A stretch of DNA of 5,421 nt from Acholeplasmatales bacterium (GTDB lineage Bacteria; Bacillota_I; Bacilli_A; Acholeplasmatales; Anaeroplasmataceae), in NCBI GenBank assembly GCA_016288675.1, contig JAEELC010000112.1, positions 1-5,421 on the forward strand. Direction: 5' to 3'. Below, in pieces: positions 1-5,421 of this stretch (position 1 is the first letter of the stretch; each line of letters starts with the position of its first letter). The notes beneath the pieces are model-generated. The model did no database searches and was not told the origin of the DNA. It was given only the letters and a program-made list of their open reading frames with translations. The position numbers and the translations under genes were made by a program.

Positions 1-803
1 ATGAATTATTAAATAAGACTAATAGAGTTAAATATGTAAGACATGATTCTGTATATAAATCAAAATTTAGAACTTGCTTAAAGAATGAAACTATTAGATT
101 ATTTAAGACTAAGGCTTACGCGTTAAACTTTGTTATTACTGTTTTATTTGGTATTGGCTTTTCTATATTCTTATCTGTACAAATGAGAAATACAGCATTA
201 GCTGAAGGAAATGAAGAATTTAAAAAAATTATATTTGAATATGGTTTCTTTATGGCTTTATGCCCTATGTATTTTATAGGTGTTGCTGTACCAGCTCAAG
301 GTTTAATTAACCTAGAAGGTAAAGCTTTCTATTTAAATAAGACTTTACCTATTGATAGAAAAACTTGGATTAAATCTAAGCTTGTATTAAGCTTGCTTAT
401 TACAGTTCCTGCATGCTTAATAAGCTCTATTGTTATTGTTTCATTAGTACCTATGAGTATAGGATCAACTCTTATTGTATTATTTGTTCCAACTTTATCT
501 AATATATTAGATAGTATTATATTATTACATTTGAATTTGATTAATCCTAAACTTGATGCTAAGGATGAGCAACAAATGGCTAAGCAAAGTAGTGGATTTT
601 TGCCTATCCTATTTGATATGGGATTAATGGTATTAGGTATGATTATTGTATTGCCTGGTGCCGTATTAAATACGCTATTAAATGGATATGGTACATTATT
701 ATCATTTATTATTGCGCTTATTGCATATAGCTTATGTATATATTTTAATTTAAAAGGTTTATACAATAACGTTGATAAAAACGTTGAAAGAATTGATTGT
801 TAA
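1..803 (+). CDS. ABC-2 type exporter permease, C-terminal half (5' partial)
   Basis: This is the membrane subunit of a probable ABC exporter, which would work with a separate ATPase not seen here; the substrate cannot be told. The frame is open from base 3 to the TAA at 801-803, giving 266 visible residues, so the first visible ATG (183) is internal and the true start lies upstream. Around visible residues 29-36 a basic NETIRLFK stretch precedes a first hydrophobic segment (about 41-60). Further likely membrane segments lie near 80-98, 128-150, 155-178, 200-224 and 230-248. Two family-like motifs support the call: NLEGKAFYLNKTLPIDR (about 103-119), like the EGK-x-lPi motif of Bacillota ABC-2 permeases, and NPKLDAKDEQQMAKQS (about 181-196), like their PKLDWxNE-xxVKQ motif. 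Full-length relatives usually have about 500-580 residues, so roughly half is missing. The motif matches are from memory, not a search. The gene ends its own transcription unit. Confidence 0.72.
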   Translation, partial: ELLNKTNRVKYVRHDSVYKSKFRTCLKNETIRLFKTKAYALNFVITVLFGIGFSIFLSVQMRNTALAEGNEEFKKIIFEYGFFMALCPMYFIGVAVPAQGLINLEGKAFYLNKTLPIDRKTWIKSKLVLSLLITVPACLISSIVIVSLVPMSIGSTLIVLFVPTLSNILDSIILLHLNLINPKLDAKDEQQMAKQSSGFLPILFDMGLMVLGMIIVLPGAVLNTLLNGYGTLLSFIIALIAYSLCIYFNLKGLYNNVDKNVERIDC

Positions 804-804
804 T

Positions 805-841
805 AGATATCTAGCTTTTGTAAGCTAGATATCTTTTTTTT
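805..841 (+). terminator. Intrinsic (Rho-independent) terminator after the permease gene
   Basis: A perfect 13-bp inverted repeat has arms AGATATCTAGCTT (805-817) and AAGCTAGATATCT (822-834), a 4-base loop (818-821), and an unbroken run of eight T (834-841). The stem begins one base after the permease TAA and contains a second in-frame stop (TAG, 804-806). There is no matching A-run on the left side, so it should act only on rightward transcription. It separates the permease unit from the cysS operon. Confidence 0.93.
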
Positions 842-874
842 CACCAAATATTCATATAAAAGCTTTTCTAAAGT

Positions 875-903
875 TTGAAAAAAAATCATACATAGTTTAT
901 AAT
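875..903 (+). promoter_or_regulatory. Sigma-A-type promoter of the cysS-mrnC-ATPase operon
   Basis: A -35 hexamer TTGAAA (875-880, one mismatch to TTGACA) and a perfect -10 hexamer TATAAT (898-903) are separated by the ideal 17 bp. Transcription would start near 910, giving a leader of about 30 nt before cysS. The region upstream of the -35 (850-872) is A/T-rich and could help RNA polymerase binding as an UP-like element. There is no extended -10 TG. The promoter sits directly downstream of a terminator, as expected for an independent operon. No operator is evident. Confidence 0.85.
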
Positions 904-927
904 AAATTATAAAATGGATAATTATGC

Positions 928-935
928 GAAGGTGA
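928..935 (+). promoter_or_regulatory. Ribosome binding site of cysS
   Basis: GAAGGTGA lies 4 bases upstream of the ATG at 940, close to the anti-Shine-Dalgarno consensus. It fixes the cysS start. No other in-frame start with a comparable site is seen. Confidence 0.8.
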
Positions 936-939
936 AATT

Positions 940-2268
940 ATGAGTTTAAAGATCTATAACTCTCTAACTAATAAAATTGAAGAATTCATTCCTGCTAATA
1001 AGAATGAAGTTAATATGTATGTATGTGGGCCTACCGTATACAACTATATTCATATCGGTAATGCACGTCCTGTAATATTCTTTGATATGTTTAAGAACTA
1101 TTTAACATTCAAAGGAATTAAGGTTAATTATGCTAGTAATATTACTGACGTTGATGATAAGATTATCAACAAAGCTTTAGAAAGAAATGTTACTGAAAAA
1201 GAAATTACTGATGAATATGAAAAAGCATACTTTGAGGACTGTGCTCGTCTAGGATCAAATAGACCTGATTTTGTACCTCATGCTACAGAATATATTTCTG
1301 AAATGCAAAACTTTATTCAAGAGCTTATTGATAAAGGCTTTGCGTACTCTAATGATGGTGATGTTTATTTTAGAATTGATAAGCTAAATGAATATGGTAT
1401 TCTTTCAAATCAAAATAAAGATGAACTTGAAAAAGGTGTTAGAATTGATGTTTCTGATAAGAAAGAAAATCCATTAGACTTCACTTTATGGAAGAAGACT
1501 AGTAAAGGTATTCAATGGAATTCTCCTTTTGGTAAAGGTAGACCTGGTTGGCATACTGAATGCGTATGTATGATTAATAAAATCTTTAATCATAAAGAAA
1601 TTGATGTTCATGGTGGTGGAATGGATTTAAAATTCCCTCATCATGAAAATGAAATTGCTCAAGCTAATGCGCTTTATCACAATCACTTAGCTCGTTATTG
1701 GATGCATGTTGGTCGTGTAAATCTTGGTAAAGAAAAGATGAGTAAGTCTTTAGGTAATGTAATTTGGGTTCATGATTTTGCTGAAAGTGATTTTATGCCA
1801 TATAGATTACTTATCATTGCTTCTCCATATAGAAATTCTATTGATTTTACTGAAGATTTATTAAATCAATATAGAAAGATGTATGATAAATTTAATAGAG
1901 CATATAAGCAAGCTTGTTTACTTGCTGATGTTAACAATGTTAAAAATGACGCTATTAATGAAGATGAAAAAGCTAAATTTATTGAATTCATGGATAATGA
2001 TTTAAATACAGCAAATGCACTTACTCTTGCTAATGATATTTTAAAGGTTATCAATACAAGCGTTAGAAGTAAGGATTACAATTTAGCTCTTGTTGAAGCT
2101 AATACATTAAAGATGATATTTGATGTATTTGGTGTAAGATTGTCATATAATGCATTAAGCGATGAAGATAAACAAATATATAAAAATTGGGAAGATGCAA
2201 AATCTGTTAAGGATTTTGAATTAGCAGATAAATATCGTAATATGTTATCAGAAAAAGGTATTATCTAA
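940..2268 (+). CDS. cysS: Cysteinyl-tRNA synthetase (CysRS)
   Basis: This cytoplasmic class I aminoacyl-tRNA synthetase charges tRNA-Cys with cysteine at the cost of ATP. The 442-residue product is about full length (E. coli enzyme 461). The Rossmann catalytic core carries the HIGN signature (residues 38-41) after the YVCGPTVY block, and KMSKS is at 266-270. The four zinc ligands that select cysteine are all present: Cys29, Cys208 (in the WHTEC block), His234 and Glu238 (in FPHHENE), at nearly the same positions as in E. coli. The stem-contact and anticodon-binding helical region occupies roughly 305-442, ending in the usual WEDAKSVKDFELADKYR-type stretch. The ATG at 940 has a good ribosome binding site and the N-terminus (LKIYNSLT) matches the family. 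It is the first gene of an operon with a short leader, and its stop overlaps the mrnC start by one base. Nothing appears missing; an active enzyme is expected. Confidence 0.98.
   Translation: MSLKIYNSLTNKIEEFIPANKNEVNMYVCGPTVYNYIHIGNARPVIFFDMFKNYLTFKGIKVNYASNITDVDDKIINKALERNVTEKEITDEYEKAYFEDCARLGSNRPDFVPHATEYISEMQNFIQELIDKGFAYSNDGDVYFRIDKLNEYGILSNQNKDELEKGVRIDVSDKKENPLDFTLWKKTSKGIQWNSPFGKGRPGWHTECVCMINKIFNHKEIDVHGGGMDLKFPHHENEIAQANALYHNHLARYWMHVGRVNLGKEKMSKSLGNVIWVHDFAESDFMPYRLLIIASPYRNSIDFTEDLLNQYRKMYDKFNRAYKQACLLADVNNVKNDAINEDEKAKFIEFMDNDLNTANALTLANDILKVINTSVRSKDYNLALVEANTLKMIFDVFGVRLSYNALSDEDKQIYKNWEDAKSVKDFELADKYRNMLSEKGII
2253..2258 (+). promoter_or_regulatory. Ribosome binding site of mrnC, inside the cysS end
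   Basis: AAAAGG lies 9 bases before the ATG at 2268, within the last codons of cysS. It is a modest site. Together with the TAATG stop/start overlap it suggests translational coupling. It favours the ATG at 2268 over the in-frame ATG at 2277, which has no nearby purine-rich site. Confidence 0.55.
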
Positions 2269-2666
2269 TGGATGCAATGCAATATAACGGATTAACTTTA
2301 GCTTATATTGGAGACTGTATATACGAACTTCGTGTTAGAAATTATGTATTAAGTCTTGGTTTAACTAAGGTTAATGATTTACATAGAAAATCTGTTGAGT
2401 TTACTCGTGGACAGGCTCAAAGCTATGTTATGCATTACATGATAGACAATAACATGCTTTCTGAATTAGAGTATGATATGTTTAAGAGAGGAAGAAACTC
2501 TAGTATTGCTAAGGTTAGAAAAAATATTTCAAGAAGTGATTATCTAGAAGGTACTGGATTTGAATCACTTATTGGTTATTTATATTTATCTGGCAATATT
2601 AGTAGAATGGATGAAATAATTGATTTAGCAATCAATTTAATTAAAGATAGACAAAAGGAGGACTAG
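2268..2666 (+). CDS. mrnC: Mini-ribonuclease III (MrnC)
   Basis: This is a small RNase III-like enzyme lacking the double-stranded-RNA-binding domain. In Bacillus subtilis, Mini-III matures the ends of 23S rRNA by cutting a double-stranded precursor, acting as a dimer in the cytoplasm with metal ions. The 132-residue product is one RNase III catalytic domain (B. subtilis MrnC is about 143 residues, with a longer N-terminus). Visible family blocks are LAYIGDCIYELRVR (11-24) with the catalytic aspartate Asp16, NDLHRKS (36-42), the MFKRGRN block (71-77), and GFESLIGYLYL (97-107) with the second acidic residue Glu99. The start is the ATG overlapping the cysS TAA by one base. The gene directly follows cysS, as in many Bacillota, which strongly supports the name. 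Its 3' end holds the ribosome binding site of the next gene. Confidence 0.95.
   Translation: MDAMQYNGLTLAYIGDCIYELRVRNYVLSLGLTKVNDLHRKSVEFTRGQAQSYVMHYMIDNNMLSELEYDMFKRGRNSSIAKVRKNISRSDYLEGTGFESLIGYLYLSGNISRMDEIIDLAINLIKDRQKED
2654..2662 (+). promoter_or_regulatory. Strong ribosome binding site of the P-type ATPase gene
   Basis: AAAGGAGGA is a near-perfect Shine-Dalgarno sequence ending 7 bases before the ATG at 2670, within the last codons of mrnC. It is the best site in the window. It settles that the pump is translated from residue 1, with its long N-terminal extension, rather than from a later methionine such as codon 161 (3150), which has no such site. Confidence 0.9.
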
Positions 2667-2669
2667 GTT

Positions 2670-3179
2670 ATGAGCAAGAAGCGTAAGCAAGATAGTGAAG
2701 TAGTTGTTGAAGAAAATTCTGGCATCAATCTTTCACTTGAAGAAACTCCTACAATGGAAAATATTAATGAAGATGCTAAAACTTTAGATGAATCTTCAGC
2801 TATTTCTGTAGTTGAAGAAAATGAAACTTTAGAAAATAAAGAAGGTATAGTTTTAGACGAAAAACCTAGTGATGATACAAAGGAACTACATGATCAATTT
2901 ACAGATCCTAAGTATCTTGATAAAACAGGGAAGCCTCTCAGCGCTAAAAAAATTGCTAAGATTAAAGCGCGTGAAGCTCGTGAGGAAGCTCGTCAACGTC
3001 AATTAGAACTTGAGAAAAAGATTAATGAGGCTAATCGTCTTGAGGCTCGTAAGAGAGAAGCTATTGATCAAGAAGAGCGCGATAAAGAACGTAATGCACT
3101 GCGTGCTCAAAAGATTGCAAAGAAGTTAGCTCGTAAGCGTCAAACTAATATGCAATATGTTGAACGCTTTAATGTTAAT
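2670..3179 (+). other. N-terminal acidic and charged-helix extension of the ATPase (residues 1-170)
   Basis: This segment precedes the usual start of a P-type ATPase. Residues 1-6 are basic (SKKRK). About 10-80 form a low-complexity acidic stretch: 23 Asp/Glu against 8 Lys/Arg in the first 80 residues, with four of the latter in residues 3-6. Residues 90-170 contain no Pro or Gly and are rich in Lys/Arg (25 between 88 and 160), Ala and Glu, as expected for a long single alpha-helix or coiled coil. It has no cysteines and no CxxC metal-binding domain, so it is not a copper/zinc-type N-terminal domain. It would face the cytoplasm. It is in frame and preceded by a strong ribosome binding site, so it is probably translated. 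Its function is unknown; a regulatory or tethering role, for example toward ribosome, RNA or membrane lipid, is only inference. Confidence 0.75.
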
Positions 3180-5421
3180 CCTGAAGATGGTTTATCTGAT
3201 GAACAAGTTAATCAAAGAATTTTAGAAGGTTTCTCAAATTTCAAACCTAAATCTAGTTCTAAATCTATTCCTCAGATTTTATTTCAAAATATCTTCACAT
3301 TCTTTAATATCTTAACTATTACTATTGCAGGATTCTTAATTTCTGTTGGTGCAATTAAGGACTGTATTTTCTTACTTATCATTACAGCTAACATTGTAAT
3401 TGGTATTATTCAAGAAATTAGAGCTAAATCTATGATTGACCAATTGAGCTTAATTAGTGCTCCTACGGTTAATGTTATTAGAAATGGTAAGATTTCAGAA
3501 ATATCTGTTGGTGAAGTAGTACTTGATGATATTATGCTACTTGAGGCTGGTAAGCAAATTTGTACAGACTCAGTTGTTGCAGATGGTACTATTGAAGTTA
3601 ATGAATCACTATTAACTGGTGAATCTGATTCAATTGTTAAAAAGCCTGGAGATATTTTATATTCTGGTTCTTATGTTGTAGCTGGTGTTTGTAAGGCTCG
3701 TGTAGAAAAAGTTGGTAAAGATAACTATATTGAAGCTTTAACTACAAGCGCTAAGAAATATATGAAGCCTAAGAGTGAGCTTTTACATTCTTTAAATATC
3801 ATTATTTATGTAATGGCCGCAATTATCATTCCAATTGGTGTTGGTTTATTCTTAATTCAATATATGAAGAATTCTATGCCATATTCTGAATCTATAAGAA
3901 AAACTGCTGGTGCTATGATTGGTATGATTCCTTCAGGTTTATATCTATGTACATCTATGGCTTTAGCTGTTGGTGTTATGAGACTTGCAAAGAAGAATGT
4001 ACTTGTACAAGAATTGTACTGTATTGAAATGCTTGCGCGTATCGATGTATTATGTCTAGATAAGACTGGTACTATCACTGATGGTTCAATGGTCGTTAAA
4101 GATGTTGTTGAATATAAGAATTGTGCAGGATTAAATACTAAATATGCAATTTCAGCTTGGTTAAATGCGTTAAATGATAGAAACTTAACTAGTGAAGCTC
4201 TTGAAGCTCACTTTGGTTCTTCAAAAATGCTAAAGTGCACTGGCACTATTCCATTTAGCTCTAAGAGAAAATTCTCTGCAGCTACTTTTGATAAATATGG
4301 TACATTTATCGTTGGTGCTCCTGAATTTATTTTACATGATAAATATCATACAATTTCAAAAGATGTAGATAAATTTGCAAAAGATGGTTATCGTGTATTA
4401 TTACTTGCTTATACTGAAGGCAGTATTTCTAATCAAGAATTACCTGATACTAATATTGAAGCAATGAGTTTAATTCTTATTGAAGACAATATTAGACCTG
4501 ACGCTATTGAAACTATTAAATATTTCCGTGAAAGCGGAGTTGAAGTTAAAGTTATCTCAGGTGATAACCCTATCACTGTTGGTAAGATTGCACAACGTGC
4601 TGGTATTGAAAATGCTGAAAACTATATCTCATTAGATGGATTATCTGAACAAGAAGTAGTTAGAGCTGCTAGCAAATACACTGTATTTGGTCGTGTATCT
4701 CCAAGCCAAAAGAGATTACTTGTTAAAACTTTAAAGGAACTTGGTAGAACTGTAGCTATGACTGGTGATGGTGTTAACGATATTTTAGCTTTAAAGGAAG
4801 CTGATTGTTCAATCGCTATGGCTAGTGGTTCAGAAGCTGCTCGTAATGTATCACACTTAGTATTACTTGATTCTAATTTTGGTTCTATGCCTTCAGTTGT
4901 TGCAGAAGGTAGAAGAGTTATCAACAATATTACTAAGGTTGCTCGTCTTTATTTAACTAAGACAATGTTTAGCTTAATGTTAGCTATCATTGCTCTATTA
5001 AAAGGTTATTATCCAATTTCAACAAATCAATTATTTATGATTGATATGTTCTGTATTGGTATTCCTTCTATTGTATTAGTACTTGAGAAGAATAATGATT
5101 TGAATAAAGGTCATTTCCTTGGAAATGTCTTGAAATCAGCCCTTCCGGGTGCGATAGTTATTGTAATACAAAGTTTAATTGTATTCTTACTTGAAAATGA
5201 TTTTACTATGAGTACGACTGCAACATCTACAATCATTGTACTTGCAGCTACATTCACTTGTGAAATGGTATTATATGATGTATGTACTAAGCCTGTATTT
5301 ACAAGTGTTCACAAGGTATTGTTCTACTCAATGTTTGTATTATTCGTGTTTGTAGCATTACTTACTCCACGTTTCTTTGACTTTGCACCTCTTGGTAGTG
5401 TAGGTACATATTATTCTGATA
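2670..5421 (+). CDS. Cation-translocating P-type ATPase, CtpE-like, long N-terminal extension (3' partial)
   Basis: This membrane pump would use ATP through an aspartyl-phosphate intermediate to move a cation. The frame is open for 917 codons and leaves the window without a stop. After a non-standard extension (1-170), the pump starts at GLSDEQVNQRILEGF (174-188). M1 and M2 lie near 201-225 and 231-249. The actuator domain has TGES (316-319). M3 is near 374-396, M4 near 411-437 with PSGL (421-424). Asp464 of DKTGT (464-468) is phosphorylated. The N domain is compact (about 475-600) with PFSSKRKFS (528-536) and GAPE (549-552), lacking the usual Lys before GAPE. The P domain has SGDN (630-633) and MTGDGVND (697-704). 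Further hydrophobic segments lie near 763-779, 787-805, 823-841, 852-868 and 883-899. LVQELYCIEMLARIDVLCLDKTG and the IGIP motif in M6 resemble mycobacterial CtpE, reported as a calcium pump; the ion here is not established. It lies 3 bases after mrnC in the same operon. Confidence 0.93.
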   Translation, partial: MSKKRKQDSEVVVEENSGINLSLEETPTMENINEDAKTLDESSAISVVEENETLENKEGIVLDEKPSDDTKELHDQFTDPKYLDKTGKPLSAKKIAKIKAREAREEARQRQLELEKKINEANRLEARKREAIDQEERDKERNALRAQKIAKKLARKRQTNMQYVERFNVNPEDGLSDEQVNQRILEGFSNFKPKSSSKSIPQILFQNIFTFFNILTITIAGFLISVGAIKDCIFLLIITANIVIGIIQEIRAKSMIDQLSLISAPTVNVIRNGKISEISVGEVVLDDIMLLEAGKQICTDSVVADGTIEVNESLLTGESDSIVKKPGDILYSGSYVVAGVCKARVEKVGKDNYIEALTTSAKKYMKPKSELLHSLNIIIYVMAAIIIPIGVGLFLIQYMKNSMPYSESIRKTAGAMIGMIPSGLYLCTSMALAVGVMRLAKKNVLVQELYCIEMLARIDVLCLDKTGTITDGSMVVKDVVEYKNCAGLNTKYAISAWLNALNDRNLTSEALEAHFGSSKMLKCTGTIPFSSKRKFSAATFDKYGTFIVGAPEFILHDKYHTISKDVDKFAKDGYRVLLLAYTEGSISNQELPDTNIEAMSLILIEDNIRPDAIETIKYFRESGVEVKVISGDNPITVGKIAQRAGIENAENYISLDGLSEQEVVRAASKYTVFGRVSPSQKRLLVKTLKELGRTVAMTGDGVNDILALKEADCSIAMASGSEAARNVSHLVLLDSNFGSMPSVVAEGRRVINNITKVARLYLTKTMFSLMLAIIALLKGYYPISTNQLFMIDMFCIGIPSIVLVLEKNNDLNKGHFLGNVLKSALPGAIVIVIQSLIVFLLENDFTMSTTATSTIIVLAATFTCEMVLYDVCTKPVFTSVHKVLFYSMFVLFVFVALLTPRFFDFAPLGSVGTYYSD

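Noticed and set aside
329..766. Reverse-strand open frame of 145 codons inside the permease gene
   Set aside because: It is a mirror of the A/T-rich coding frame, shows no family motif, and would lie wholly antisense to a gene supported by motifs and a terminator.
183..803. A complete 206-residue protein starting at the ATG at 183
   Set aside because: The same frame is open without a stop back to base 3 and encodes a basic segment and a membrane helix typical of the family. No ribosome binding site precedes 183, so this is an internal methionine of a longer permease.
858..867. Perfect palindrome AAAAGCTTTT just upstream of the -35 box as a possible operator
   Set aside because: A 10-base A/T-dominated palindrome is easily expected by chance in DNA this A+T-rich, and no second copy or known operator pattern accompanies it.
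908..913. Alternative -10 box TATAAA for cysS
   Set aside because: No acceptable -35 hexamer lies 16-18 bp upstream, whereas TATAAT at 898-903 pairs with TTGAAA at exactly 17 bp.
1866..2054. Reverse-strand open frame of 62 codons within cysS
   Set aside because: It lies entirely antisense to the helical C-terminal part of cysS and shows no motif of its own.
3857..4078. Reverse-strand open frame of 73 codons within the ATPase
   Set aside because: It overlaps the conserved M4 and phosphorylation-site coding region of the + strand ATPase and has no motif of its own.
4622..4927. Reverse-strand open frame of 101 codons within the ATPase
   Set aside because: It is antisense to the P-domain region containing MTGDGVND, has no recognisable motif, and is explained by the codon pattern of the real gene.

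Overview
The window is strongly A+T-rich DNA read entirely on the + strand. It looks like a piece of chromosome from a low-GC Bacillota, or a close relative among gut Bacilli or Mollicutes-like lineages. This rests on the neighbouring cysS and mrnC genes (the Bacillota order), strong AGGAGG-type ribosome binding sites, A/T-ending codons, and a consensus sigma-A-type promoter. The standard genetic code fits: all four long frames read through without an internal stop, UGG encodes the tryptophans, and the three visible stops are TAA, TAA and TAG. No species can be named from the sequence alone.

Layout: (1) Bases 1-803 are the 3' half of an ABC-2 type exporter permease whose start lies upstream of the window. 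Its frame is open from the first bases, so the ATG at 183 is internal. (2) A near-perfect intrinsic terminator (805-841) starts one base after the permease stop codon. (3) The 136-base gap (804-939) also holds a consensus promoter (TTGAAA, 17 bp, TATAAT), which gives cysS a leader of only about 30 nt, too short for a T-box. (4) A tight operon follows: cysS (940-2268, cysteinyl-tRNA synthetase), mrnC (2268-2666, Mini-RNase III for 23S rRNA maturation), then a long P-type ATPase (2670 to the window end, still open). cysS and mrnC share one base. The ATPase starts 3 bases after mrnC, with its ribosome binding site inside the end of mrnC.

The first two operon genes serve translation: tRNA charging and ribosomal RNA processing. 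The third is a membrane ion pump of the CtpE-like branch of P-type ATPases. It is the most unusual item here. It carries about 170 extra residues before the normal start of the pump, made of an acidic low-complexity stretch followed by a roughly 80-residue highly charged helix. Its membrane ion-site motifs also differ from the textbook calcium pump. In many Bacillota the genes after mrnC are rlmB and yacP/rae1, so the pump occupies an unexpected slot. I see no mobile element, tRNA, rRNA, CRISPR array or clearly new multi-gene system.
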